Origin: Candidatus Poribacteria bacterium
GTDB taxonomy: Bacteria; Poribacteria; WGA-4E; WGA-3G
DNA length: 59,521 bases
Assembly (NCBI GenBank): GCA_028824125.1
Contig: JAPPES010000124.1
Coordinates: 1-59,521 of the forward strand
Direction: 5' to 3'
Under the pieces are notes generated by a model that saw nothing but the letters and a program-made list of their open reading frames with translations, searched no databases and was not told the origin of the DNA. Below, one piece after another: positions 17,293 to 24,779 of this stretch (the first letter of the stretch is position 1; each line of letters starts with the position of its first letter). The translations under genes were made by a program, and so were the position numbers.

Positions 17293-18204
17293 TTAACTTA
17301 GCACCAAATTATAAGAAGGCAGCAAGCGGTGAGGATGATACGCGAGTTTTACCCGTTTTAAATTCTCTAATCCAGAATCATCCATTGCGTTAATCCATCT
17401 GTATGATGCCATTAACTCCTTACAGAATTCACGATAGATAAACTGGGCGAGTCCCTTTATGTTTAGGTCTGATATTTCAAATAGTACACAAAACATTTCA
17501 CTGTTCAATTCATATCCGAAGGTATAAGCGCGTAGTTCACCATCAATACGAACAACCCTGCCAACAAGTTCTAATTCTCTGGCATGTGTTATACCAACCC
17601 GATGTGCAGATTGCGAATCTTCAAGCATTGCTTGATAGATCGGGTCATCATATTTTGCTGATCGCGACTCTTGCCATCTCTCGTATAGCTGAAGGCAAGC
17701 ATCTCGATCAGTTGGTTGATACGGTTCACATTTTATAGAAGGGGACTGTGCTGTAAAAGTGTTGTAAGCATGTCTTTGCTGTTTGTAGCGATTTCCCCGC
17801 AGATCACTCAGATCCTCTGTCCTATAAATATATTCAGTTTCCTTTAGGATAGCGTCAAAACCTGCATTTTTGAAAACAGAGAGTAACTCCTCTGGTACAT
17901 TTTCAATGCGTGCAATCAGAGGATTCTGATTTGATTTCAGCATGAATTGAGATGCATCGCGAACTGTCTTTAAATATGAACGGTTGCCAACAACACACGG
18001 TATTGGCAAAATCGGCATAAAATAGTCATCTTCCTGCTTGGCAAAGATGCAGAAATGGTCATGTAGCAGTGCCCAGTAGAACTGAAAATGATTTCGCCAT
18101 ACATAAATCGGTGCAAACGCATAACTTGATAGGTGAACACACATCTGAGATGCGTACGTTTCAAAAACAGGTTTCTCAGCAAGAGTTAGGGGATGGAGTT
18201 GCAT
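17293..18204 (-). CDS. DUF2156 protein (phosphatidylglycerol lysyltransferase C-terminal-like)
   Basis: A 303-residue protein with a double GNAT-like layout. Recognisable segments are FAPIYVWRNHFQFYWALLHD, YRTEDLSDLRGNRYKQQRHAYN (residues about 126-147) and LVGRVVRIDGELRAYTFGY, which match stand-alone DUF2156 proteins. The family is related to aminoacyl-lipid transferases, but stand-alone members are uncharacterised and lack the membrane part of MprF. It overlaps the YkgJ-like gene upstream by 29 bases and runs into the thiamine pyrophosphokinase gene, so this is a three-gene operon. Confidence 0.86.
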   Translation of the reverse strand: MQLHPLTLAEKPVFETYASQMCVHLSSYAFAPIYVWRNHFQFYWALLHDHFCIFAKQEDDYFMPILPIPCVVGNRSYLKTVRDASQFMLKSNQNPLIARIENVPEELLSVFKNAGFDAILKETEYIYRTEDLSDLRGNRYKQQRHAYNTFTAQSPSIKCEPYQPTDRDACLQLYERWQESRSAKYDDPIYQAMLEDSQSAHRVGITHARELELVGRVVRIDGELRAYTFGYELNSEMFCVLFEISDLNIKGLAQFIYREFCKELMASYRWINAMDDSGLENLKRVKLAYHPHRLLPSYNLVLS

Positions 18205-18733
18205 GTGTCAAGTTTTGGTTGAGCGTATGGAAAACCTTCACTGTATTTTGATAATCGCCAATGAGACTCCAATTTGCAGCAAGTTGTTCTCTCACTGCCT
18301 CCGATTCAACGTAACCAATAACATGCTGCAGATGTTGCTGAAAAGGCTCCGTTTCAAAATGTGCTTCACTAAACGGGCAGAGCATATCTACACCTAACAC
18401 TACACTGCTCCTGTCCTCACTGAACATCAAAGCAAAGGGATAGAGTTGACAATCAAGTGGACGATTGGCATAGATAGTACATCTACTGGTTCCAGGCTCA
18501 AAGAACGGACAGACGTAAAAATCCTTATACGGTTTTAGCTTAATCTGTGAGCTTTTTCCATCTGCTTGTGGTTGGAATAAAGCAGAGTTTGCCCCATAAG
18601 AAATTGCGTGCTGTTTCTCTGCTTCAGTAAAAATTGGCGCGAGAGGACTATCCGACTCTAAAAAACGGCAACAAACGTCGCAGGAGAAACATACTTCACT
18701 CGGAATGATCTGGTAGAGTTTTGAGATAGACAT
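18176..18733 (-). CDS. YkgJ-type cysteine cluster protein
   Basis: A 185-residue member of the YkgJ (UPF0153) family, predicted to chelate iron or zinc. The N-terminal cluster is CFSCDVCC (C15, C18, C21, C22). A second set follows in YVCPFFEPGTSRCTIYANRP and DCQLYPFAL. The function is unknown in detail; members are linked to metal or methylation chemistry. It is the first gene of an overlapping operon with DUF2156 and thiamine pyrophosphokinase. Confidence 0.87.
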   Translation of the reverse strand: MSISKLYQIIPSEVCFSCDVCCRFLESDSPLAPIFTEAEKQHAISYGANSALFQPQADGKSSQIKLKPYKDFYVCPFFEPGTSRCTIYANRPLDCQLYPFALMFSEDRSSVVLGVDMLCPFSEAHFETEPFQQHLQHVIGYVESEAVREQLAANWSLIGDYQNTVKVFHTLNQNLTHATPSPNSC

Positions 18734-18813
18734 GTCGTGCCTTATTCCGACAAGAATAATACACCAATTAAGTGAGGGGTGTGCATAAATAATTCCGATT
18801 TAAATATGCGCTT

Positions 18814-18842
18814 AAAGGTAGTAGGCACACGCCGTGTGCCGT
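18814..18842. repeat. REP-like hairpin, GGCACACgccGTGTGCC type
   Basis: A 29-base sequence beginning AAAGGTAGTAGGCACACG, with the stem GGCACAC/GTGTGCC. An identical 29-base copy lies at 44527-44555. Confidence 0.8.
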
Positions 18843-18857
18843 CCACAAGTTCAAAGA

Positions 18858-18880
18858 GGCGCAATGAATTGCGCGACTAC
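18858..18880. repeat. REP-like hairpin, GCGCAATgaATTGCGC type
   Basis: A short palindrome GCGCAATGAATTGCGC followed by GACTAC, which is the inverse of the GTAG head seen on other hairpins. The gene-free stretch 18734-19322 holds this, the previous hairpin, a partial copy of the 49-base repeat and MITE-like copy B, and nothing that looks coding. Confidence 0.6.
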
Positions 18881-19000
18881 AAATAGCACTTTGTGAAATA
18901 ATGCCTCACCTAAAGTCCGTCCCTGTCTGTGCTGATGCGCCAAATATTTATGCACACCCCTCTCATAAAGTCAATAACCATGTGGGTTAAATTTTTATTT

Positions 19001-19024
19001 GCACTTATTCTTGACGTGAGCCAA
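19001..19024 (+). repeat. Partial copy of the 49-base TTGACA-containing repeat
   Basis: GCACTTATTCTTGACGTGAG plus CCAA matches the right half of the repeats at 20077-20125 (inverse) and 49958-50006. Confidence 0.65.
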
Positions 19025-19113
19025 GATTTTAGACCTGCAAACACCGTTTTTTATAAAGAACGCCCATTTTTCACAAGATTCCATCCCGCAAACTGTGAGT
19101 TTGTGTCCTCACA

Positions 19114-19306
19114 GGCACAATCTAAATGAAAATAAAAAATAAATCGATAATGTGCGAGGTTCGGAAGAAATCAACGGTATGAATCATGGCAAATACGCAT
19201 AAGGTATTCGCCATGATTCCCCGCCTTGCCAGCAGTGGGATATCCGTGCTCGCGCGGACAAAAAATTACCGAATTAATAAATTAATCTTCGGACAGATTG
19301 TCCTAC
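19114..19306. repeat. MITE-like palindromic element, family M copy B
   Basis: The outer arms are GGCACAATCT and AGATTGTCC. The inner AT-rich arms are AAATAAAAAATAAATCG and CGAATTAATAAATTAATC. The core has GCGAGGTTCGGAAG, the AAATCAACGGTATGAAT module and CCCCGCCTTGCCAGCAG. The flanking sequence on the right (GGCAACTTGGGTTA) also follows the simple double hairpin at 37706-37764, which therefore looks like an unoccupied version of this site. Confidence 0.75.
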
Positions 19307-19322
19307 TGTGTGGCAACTTGGG

Positions 19323-19460
19323 TTAAAATAACTTAGACATTACAGATTCTTCACGCGGATCGTCATCGGTTTTTTCAGCAGTTACATATCCATAAATTTC
19401 AATTTCACTAATTTTAGCTGAGGCAATGCGCTTAGGACCACCGGTCCCGGCTGGAACCCC
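19323..19460 (-). other. In-frame continuation of the lipoprotein gene after a UGA codon
   Basis: Downstream of the TGA at 19461-19463 the same frame stays open for 45 codons to a TAA at 19323-19325. The translated segment starts GVPAGTGGPKRIAS and continues with AKISEIEIYGYV, the expected last strand of a discoidin (F5/8 type C)-like domain. This makes a point nonsense mutation, for example CGA to TGA, or stop readthrough the best explanation. Confidence 0.7.
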
Positions 19461-19985
19461 TCACGAAGAGCCGCTTGAAGTAGAACAGATTTGTGCTGCG
19501 AGATCAACTTCGTCCCGTGTAAAAGAAGCATCGTCTTTCGTTCCTAAAACTACAAGACGGATACTATCTGTAGGAAATGAGTCAAAAACCGGGATGATAA
19601 TCTTGCCGGTTTTGGCACTTTGTACCTTCCTTACCAGCTGCCAATCTGTCCCTGAAATTGGACTACCGCCTTTATCGGCATAAAGGTTAAACTTCTTAAT
19701 ATTATCCGAGTGAATAATGACTTTTCGGATAACCTTCTTTTCTGGTAATGTTATGACAACTTCAGGTAAGGCGGTTTGGCCCGTGGGACTAACCGCTCCA
19801 TTGGTTGATTTTGTTTTTCCTACGGTACTGATATCCCCATCAATCATTTGTGGAATAGTTGATTGAGAACCATCAAGTAGCGCGTAGTTTTCGCTCCATT
19901 CTTGTTCTAAGAGCAAAGCACTACAACCTGTCATAATCACTATAAAACAGACAAGTGAAAGGGAAAGAACACACTTGTAAATCAT
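19461..19985 (-). CDS. Lipoprotein with discoidin-like domain, interrupted by UGA
   Basis: The ATG at 19985 follows AAGGAG; an in-frame ATG at 20042 has no ribosome site. The 174-residue product has a lipoprotein signal peptide (VLSLSLVCFIVIMTGC, lipobox MTGC), then a domain with a discoidin-like pattern: LLDGSQSTIPQMIDGDIST, PEVVITLPEKKVIRKVIIHS, FNLYADKGG, WQLVRKVQSAKTGK and SIRLVVLGTKDD. The reading frame stops at ICSTSSGSS, just before the final strand, which is present in frame beyond the TGA (19323-19460). The domain probably binds carbohydrate or a surface ligand at the membrane. Promoter at 20062-20090. Confidence 0.8.
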   Translation of the reverse strand: MIYKCVLSLSLVCFIVIMTGCSALLLEQEWSENYALLDGSQSTIPQMIDGDISTVGKTKSTNGAVSPTGQTALPEVVITLPEKKVIRKVIIHSDNIKKFNLYADKGGSPISGTDWQLVRKVQSAKTGKIIIPVFDSFPTDSIRLVVLGTKDDASFTRDEVDLAAQICSTSSGSS

Positions 19986-20061
19986 TTTGTAACTCCTTAT
20001 TGCGCGCAAATTTAATTTAGATGTTCTTCTGCCAAATTTCATATATTTAGCTTTAATTATT

Positions 20062-20090
20062 ATTTTAACAGATTTTTTGGCTTATGTCAA
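20062..20090 (-). promoter_or_regulatory. Sigma70-type promoter for the lipoprotein gene
   Basis: TTGACA (20085-20090), 17 bases, TAAAAT (20062-20067). The -35 box is contributed by a dispersed 49-base repeat, while the -10 box lies outside it. Confidence 0.75.
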
Positions 20091-20125
20091 GAATAAATGC
20101 GTTGGACAAGTTTTGATATAAACTC
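20077..20125 (-). repeat. 49-base dispersed repeat, copy 1
   Basis: On the minus strand it starts GAGTTTATATCAAAACTTGT and ends TTCTTGACATAAGCCAA. It matches 49958-50006 over the full 49 bases with four differences. Confidence 0.8.
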
Positions 20126-20178
20126 AATAGTGACAGACTTGATATTAATAGCATAATTAAACAAAAATCGCACATATC

Positions 20179-21327
20179 TTACATGAGCCTCAGAATTTTA
20201 CCGATAGCATCAATTACAAGATGCACGTCCGATTCAGTTAGTCCAGGATGGAGCGGAAGGCTGACAACTCTCTCAAAAACTTCCTCCGCATACGGAAAAT
20301 CACCGACACTGTAACCGTACTGCTTCTGATAAAATTCGAAAAGGTGTAATGGGATATAGTGAACACTACACTCAATATTTGCTTCACGCAACGACTCAAC
20401 AAATTCGTCTCGGTTGCCGGTATGAAGTTGAATAATGTATAGATGCAACGCATGCTCAGCCGGATTATCTGGTACAAACGGCGTGCTAACTTGCGGAAAT
20501 TTTGCCAATTCTGATTGATATATCTGTACGAAATTCTGACGGCGTTCATGCTGTTTGTTGAGTTTCATGAGCTGACACAACCCCATTGCCGCCTGAATAT
20601 CGGTCATATTGTATTTATAGCCTTCAGTGGTGATGTCGTATCGCCAAATACTGCGTCCAGATTGCCGCGCCCATGCGTCTTTGTCAATACCGTGAAGCCG
20701 CATCGTTCGAAGTGGTTCCGCGAGTGAATCGTTATTAGTGGTAATCATCCCACCTTCCGCTGTGGTTATATTTTTATTTGCATAAAAACTGAACGCAGAA
20801 AGATCACCAAGGGCACCGATATATTGTCCCTTATATTCAGCAGGGATTGCGTGTGCAGCATCGTCAATAAGCACGAGGTTATGTTTTTTACAAATTTCCC
20901 GTAATGCATCCATATTACACGGAAGCCCAGCGATGTGCACAGGCATTATCGCTTTGGTACGTGAGGTAATTGCAGGTACAATTTTCGTAATATCAATGTT
21001 CAATGTTTCAGGATCAATATCTACGAAAACAGGTTTTGCTCCGACATATCGTATTGCCTCAGCAGTTGCAGTGAAGGTATAAGGTGTTGTAATGACTTCA
21101 TCGCCGACACCAATACCGCTAACGACAAGACTAAGGTGTAGCGCTGCAGTGCAAGAACTCACGGCAATTGCATGTTTGACACCAAGATATTCGGCAAAAG
21201 CACGTTCAAACTCACGTACTCTCGCACCTGTGCTAATCCATTTAGATGCAAGCACTTCGCTAACTGCTTCGATTTCAGTGTCGTCAATCCACGGACGACT
21301 AAAAGGGATAAACGGCTTTTGTTCCAC
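20179..21327 (-). CDS. DegT/DnrJ/EryC1/StrS family aminotransferase
   Basis: A 382-residue PLP aminotransferase of the type that aminates keto-sugars bound to nucleotides. K185 in FYANKNITTAEGGM is the cofactor lysine, D155 and H159 lie in LIDDAAHAIPAEY, and SSCTAALHLSL is the phosphate-binding turn. The N-terminal FIPFSRPWIDDTEIEAVSEV is characteristic. A GTG start is used, with AAGGAAAT upstream and no nearby ATG. The gene follows aroQ after 17 bases. It probably belongs to surface-glycan or amino-sugar synthesis, like the RmlB homologue at 55833, but the sugar cannot be named. Confidence 0.92.
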   Translation of the reverse strand: MEQKPFIPFSRPWIDDTEIEAVSEVLASKWISTGARVREFERAFAEYLGVKHAIAVSSCTAALHLSLVVSGIGVGDEVITTPYTFTATAEAIRYVGAKPVFVDIDPETLNIDITKIVPAITSRTKAIMPVHIAGLPCNMDALREICKKHNLVLIDDAAHAIPAEYKGQYIGALGDLSAFSFYANKNITTAEGGMITTNNDSLAEPLRTMRLHGIDKDAWARQSGRSIWRYDITTEGYKYNMTDIQAAMGLCQLMKLNKQHERRQNFVQIYQSELAKFPQVSTPFVPDNPAEHALHLYIIQLHTGNRDEFVESLREANIECSVHYIPLHLFEFYQKQYGYSVGDFPYAEEVFERVVSLPLHPGLTESDVHLVIDAIGKILRLM

Positions 21328-21344
21328 AAAAAATTTCCTTCAAT

Positions 21345-21809
21345 TTATTCATCTACATTATCAGTTGAATTCGGACCTAAAATATGAATCATCGCTTCAA
21401 GGGCAAGGATGTAACTATACGCACCAAAACCACCAACTACACCTACCGCAATACCCGATACATAAGAATGATGCCGAAATTCCTCGCGCGCGTAAATATT
21501 AGAGAGGTGAATTTCAACAACAGGGACACCGACAGTCGCAAGGGCATCTCGAATAGCGATGCTGGTATGTGTATAGGCTGCAGGATTTATTAGAATACCA
21601 TCTGCCCAGTCCATGTGATCACCGATGATGGACACGATCTCGCCTTCATGGTTAGATTGTAAGATTTTCAGCACAACATCGTGAGGCGATGCTGCCACAA
21701 ATTGATCAAGGGCACCATTGATGTCATTCAATGTTTGGTGTCCGTAAATCTCTGGCTGTCTTCTTCCTAAAAGATGCAGATTCGGTCCGTGTAGGACAAG
21801 GATGTTCAT
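21345..21809 (-). CDS. aroQ: 3-dehydroquinate dehydratase, type II
   Basis: The enzyme converts 3-dehydroquinate to 3-dehydroshikimate in the shikimate pathway. The 154-residue sequence has LHGPNLHLLGRRQPEIYG with catalytic Y22 and the nearby arginine, SNHEGEIV, the substrate loop INPAAYTHTS, VEIHLSNIYAREEFRHHSY with H101, and GFGAYSY. The length and order match the dodecameric type II enzyme. The C-terminus is slightly extended. It is cotranscribed with the DegT aminotransferase. Confidence 0.97.
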   Translation of the reverse strand: MNILVLHGPNLHLLGRRQPEIYGHQTLNDINGALDQFVAASPHDVVLKILQSNHEGEIVSIIGDHMDWADGILINPAAYTHTSIAIRDALATVGVPVVEIHLSNIYAREEFRHHSYVSGIAVGVVGGFGAYSYILALEAMIHILGPNSTDNVDE

Positions 21810-21941
21810 ATAACTAATTCCTTATACATTGTTCATCTTCAGGTAACCGTTATGATTTTTCAGTAAATAAGAAATCTGTGTTGCATTTTATTAGAAATAC
21901 GATTTGAAATCAATAGGAAATATTGTTTTTAAGAATTGCTT

Positions 21942-22102
21942 AATCGTTAACCGAATCATCAACCCGTCTAAACCTTGTAATAGTAGGGCATGAAAGCATA
22001 ATCATTAACTAAAAATAGAAAAAATCGTCAACCAAATCATCAACTGCTGTAAACATTGATATAGTATGGATTCATAGCGTAATCATCAACCAAAATCAGT
22101 TA
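21942..22102. repeat. Two tandem copies of an 81-base unit
   Basis: AATCGTTAACCGAATCATC at 21942 recurs as AATCGTCAACCAAATCATC at 22023, and AATCATTAACTAAAA at 22000 recurs as AATCATCAACCAAAA at 22081, all with an offset of 81. The motif AATCATCAACC also ends the Fic relic. The gene-free stretch 21810-22508 holds this repeat, the Fic relic and a palindrome. Confidence 0.65.
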
Positions 22103-22312
22103 GAAATCATCAACCAGTACATAATGTGTTCCTCGCGCTTTTCCTTTTTTTACTAACACACCACTTTCTACCAATATCATCAATTCCTTATGGACTGAGG
22201 CATGTGAGAGATTAGCAAGTTGCTGTAATTCCCGATTGGTAAGAGGATGAGGTTCGCGAGTGCGCGTGCTGTTCTGCCATTACCATCAAGAAATGGATGG
22301 GGGAATGGACTT
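22100..22312 (-). pseudogene. Relic of a Fic-family gene with winged-helix end
   Basis: One frame contains the Fic active-site motif PHPFLDGNGRTARAL. Directly after it the homologous reading continues in another frame as EPHPLTNRELQQLANLSHAS, VHKELMILVESGVLV and a terminal HYVLVDDF, the winged helix that ends many long Fic proteins. The roughly 100 residues normally between these parts are missing. An internal deletion with a frame change and the loss of the N-terminal half make this a pseudogene. Confidence 0.75.
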
Positions 22313-22378
22313 TTGAACCTATATATGTAAGTTTTGTATATAATATAGTGAAATCCAAAAATATGTTCACACATGCCC

Positions 22379-22464
22379 GGTAGGTGCGGTTTCTAACCAA
22401 TGCAGAATACCATATGCGTATTCTGCCGTATTTACACCAGTTCGGTTAGGAAACCGAACCTACC
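22379..22464. repeat. Palindromic element with GGTAGGTGCGGTTTCTAACC arms
   Basis: The outer arms (22379-22398 and 22444-22464) are inverted copies of each other. Inside is the hairpin GCAGAATA/TATTCTGC (22402-22426). It is related in style to family M, whose core arms carry GAGGTTAGGAAACCTC. Confidence 0.65.
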
Positions 22465-22508
22465 ATGGTGTGTAAATAATTACGGATTTTACTATAAAAT
22501 TTAGCGAA

Positions 22509-22841
22509 TCAACCATTTTGGGAGGAGATTTCCAACTGAACCTGTTGCGACTTTGCCATCGCGTCTTCCGCTTCCTGGATCATCCCTTTGCGTTGGTAAC
22601 AGATAGATAAACTGGTATAAGCAAGTGGGTCATTCGGATTGATTTCAATCGCTTTTTGGACAGCGTCAATGGCTTCATCGTATTGACCAAGCCGTTCGTA
22701 CGCATGCCCCAATCCGAGATACCCTTCAATATAGTCTGGATATGCCGCAATAAGTTCCTTGAAAGCATTAACAGCCGCCTCCAAGTCATTTTCTGCGAAA
22801 TGTGTGAGTGCCACATCGTATAATTCTGTTTGTGTTGACAT
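22509..22841 (-). CDS. Small TPR protein
   Basis: A 110-residue soluble protein made of about three tetratricopeptide repeats: LYDVALTHFAENDLEAAVNA, YLGLGHAYERLGQYDEAIDA and AYTSLSICYQRKGMIQEAED. TPRs mediate protein contacts; no partner is suggested by the neighbours. It stands alone as a transcription unit with its own promoter (22869-22897). Confidence 0.88.
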   Translation of the reverse strand: MSTQTELYDVALTHFAENDLEAAVNAFKELIAAYPDYIEGYLGLGHAYERLGQYDEAIDAVQKAIEINPNDPLAYTSLSICYQRKGMIQEAEDAMAKSQQVQLEISSQNG

Positions 22842-22868
22842 TTTTCTTTCCTTACAAAATTTGGGGAA

Positions 22869-22897
22869 ATTCTAACAAAAACCCAAGTAAAAGTCAA
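22869..22897 (-). promoter_or_regulatory. Sigma70-type promoter for the TPR gene
   Basis: TTGACT (22892-22897), 17 bases, TAGAAT (22869-22874) on the minus strand, about 28 bases before the ATG. Confidence 0.7.
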
Positions 22898-22941
22898 TTG
22901 AGTTTTAAGAGATAGGGTATGTACAACCTATCTCATAAATC

Positions 22942-22964
22942 GTAGGAGGGGTTTCTAACCCCGA
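22942..22964. repeat. REP-like hairpin, GGGGTTtctAACCCC type
   Basis: GTAGGAGGGGTTTCTAACCC followed by CGAT. The same sequence occurs at 49804-49829. With R1 copy b it accounts for most of the gene-free stretch 22842-23341. Confidence 0.75.
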
Positions 22965-23019
22965 TCCACCGGACACGCGATCCAGCGAATTTGGACAAAA
23001 TCGCATTTATGAGATACGC

Positions 23020-23239
23020 TGTAAATATTTTGGCAAAGTTTCGGCTAAGGTGCGTTGTATGAGACGTTTCTCATTTTGCTGTCTGAATCGCGGATTTCGC
23101 GGATTATTAAGTTTGGGACTCCTAAACGCCTATTCAAAGTTTGCCTAAATCTCTTGAAAAGGAACTTATCTTGCCGATCTTCCATCCGCGTCTTCCGCGT
23201 AATCCGCGATTCAGACACATGTCAAAACTTTACACACTC
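23020..23239. repeat. Interspersed repeat family R1, copy b
   Basis: Begins TGTAAATATTTTGGCAAAG and ends AAAACTTTACACACTC. It matches copy a (2183-2460) almost throughout but lacks the 36-base insertion. It contains AAGTTTGGGACTCCTAAAC and CATCCGCGTCTTCCGCGTAA. Confidence 0.8.
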
Positions 23240-23341
23240 AAGCAATACGTTCCAGAGTATCAAAATTTCAATTCGACTAATCCGCGATTCAATGGCAATA
23301 AGGTCACAAGGTGAACTTCATTACCACAAGAAGAAACGTGC

Positions 23342-24094
23342 TTAGGTCCCTGATAATCGATTAATCAGTGCGGCACTGTATCCTGCCCCGAAGCCGTTAT
23401 CAATGTTGACAACAGTGACCCCAGACGCACAACTGTTCAGCATACCGAGCAGCGCCGCGAGTCCACCGAAACTTGCACCGTATCCCACACTTGTTGGCAC
23501 AGCGATGACGGGACAATCAACCAAACCGCCAACAACGCTTGGTAATGCGCCTTCCATGCCCGCAATTACGATAATCACACGCGCATTCAGTAATTTCTCG
23601 TGATTACCGATAAGTCTGTGTAATCCTGCAACACCTACGTCGTAAAGACGTTCAGGGGGACTGCCCATCATAAAAGCAGTTTCAGCGGCTTCTTCTGCTA
23701 CAGGTAAATCGGAAGTGCCAGCAGAAATGACAAGAACGCCTGGCTTACCTTCTGCATCAGATTGCACAACAGAGATTGTCCTTCCGAGTTCGTTATACCG
23801 TGCTTCGGGATGGATCGCTTGGACAGCTTCGTACATTGAGGGTGTAGCACGCGTTGCCAGTAGCGGATGTCCAGCACTTAGGATACGTTCACTAATTTGG
23901 GCAACTTGAGCATCGGTTTTCCCTTCACAGAAAATAACTTCAGGAAAACCGGTCCGAAGTTGTCGATGGTGGTCAATTTTGGAAAAGCCGAGGTCTTCAA
24001 AAGGGAGAGTGCGGAGAGATTGAAGTGCATCACTGACTTCAATCTCCCCACTTTTAACTTTCTCAAGGAGAGTTCTTAACTTTTCAACTTCCAT
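23342..24094 (-). CDS. larB: LarB, nickel-pincer cofactor carboxylase/hydrolase
   Basis: LarB carboxylates nicotinic acid adenine dinucleotide and cleaves it to the mononucleotide that becomes the nickel-pincer cofactor of lactate racemase-type enzymes. The 250-residue protein has a helical N-terminus and an AIR-carboxylase-like core with VISAGTSDLPVAEEAAETA, VGVAGLHRLIGN, VIAGMEGALPSVVGGLVDCP and VPTSVGYGASFGGLAALLGM. The length is normal. larC, larE and larA are not in the window, so it is an isolated member of the pathway here. Confidence 0.95.
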   Translation of the reverse strand: MEVEKLRTLLEKVKSGEIEVSDALQSLRTLPFEDLGFSKIDHHRQLRTGFPEVIFCEGKTDAQVAQISERILSAGHPLLATRATPSMYEAVQAIHPEARYNELGRTISVVQSDAEGKPGVLVISAGTSDLPVAEEAAETAFMMGSPPERLYDVGVAGLHRLIGNHEKLLNARVIIVIAGMEGALPSVVGGLVDCPVIAVPTSVGYGASFGGLAALLGMLNSCASGVTVVNIDNGFGAGYSAALINRLSGT

Positions 24095-24179
24095 ACGGTT
24101 GAAATGAATAAAATAGTTTGTTAAACTTGTCTACTACAGACAAATAAAAATGGCAGTGCCAACCTTAGAAATTCAGACA

Positions 24180-24578
24180 TTACGCCTCTTCGGTTGATTT
24201 TTTATCATTGTTAAGTCCAGGAATCGTCTCAGTGATTTTGTTTCTAACTTCAGAAGAGACTTTTTTCCCAGTTTCAACTGCAGATTTCACTTGATTTGTT
24301 GCGTCTTTGACACGTTCTTTGCCAACTTCAACAAGGCCTTGGACACTTTCTTTCCCCTGATCCACTATGTGTTGCACATTTTCTCTTGCTGCTTCACTAG
24401 CATGTTGAGCGACTTCCAGTGTCTTATCTCTTGCCTGAGCAGAGGTATCTCGGATTTTCTGTCGAGTCTCTTTACCCGGTGCTGGCGCATAGAGTAGACT
24501 AATTACCGCACCTGTCAAAAAACCGGTGCAAAAAGCAAAAATCATTGTCAATCCATTATTGCGTCCATCGTTACTCAT
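24180..24578 (-). CDS. YtxH domain protein
   Basis: A 132-residue protein with an N-terminal span and glycine motif (FAFCTGFLTGAVISLLYAP) followed by GKETRQKIRD, the YtxH hallmark. A long charged amphipathic coil follows, rich in Ala, Gln, Val and Lys (repeated VKDATNQVKSAVETGKKV-type elements). Such proteins are small envelope-associated or stress proteins of unknown mechanism. The next gene on the strand also encodes an N-anchored coiled coil, so both may act at the membrane. Confidence 0.85.
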   Translation of the reverse strand: MSNDGRNNGLTMIFAFCTGFLTGAVISLLYAPAPGKETRQKIRDTSAQARDKTLEVAQHASEAARENVQHIVDQGKESVQGLVEVGKERVKDATNQVKSAVETGKKVSSEVRNKITETIPGLNNDKKSTEEA

Positions 24579-24779
24579 GAGTTTGTCCTTTCTTTATGTA
24601 AGTGTAAGCGTTAATATAATGTTGATTTACCACGTTTAGGATAAAATTGTTTTTCCTTTAGTATATACGTTTATTTTTAATATTTCTTTTCAATTAAGTG
24701 GATTTTCACCAAATCTTTTTCAATTTAATTGCTGATGCGTTCTGATGAAGCGGTTAATTTATAGAAATAAGCCAATTTG

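Noticed and set aside
18929..19129. Plus-strand frame of 66 codons in the repeat region
   Set aside because: It crosses the partial 49-base repeat and the start of a MITE-like element, lacks a ribosome site and has no recognisable features.
19323..19985. Selenocysteine reading of the UGA in the lipoprotein gene
   Set aside because: The expected residue at that place in a discoidin-like loop is not redox-active, no convincing SECIS-type hairpin follows the codon, and UGA is an ordinary stop elsewhere here. A nonsense mutation from CGA is simpler.
20040..20042. Upstream in-frame ATG for the lipoprotein
   Set aside because: It has no ribosome binding site and would put 19 charged residues before the signal peptide. 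The ATG at 19985 has AAGGAG and gives a correct lipobox position.
21942..22102. Possible short CRISPR-like array
   Set aside because: There are only two diverged 81-base units, no constant repeat with unique spacers and no cas genes nearby.
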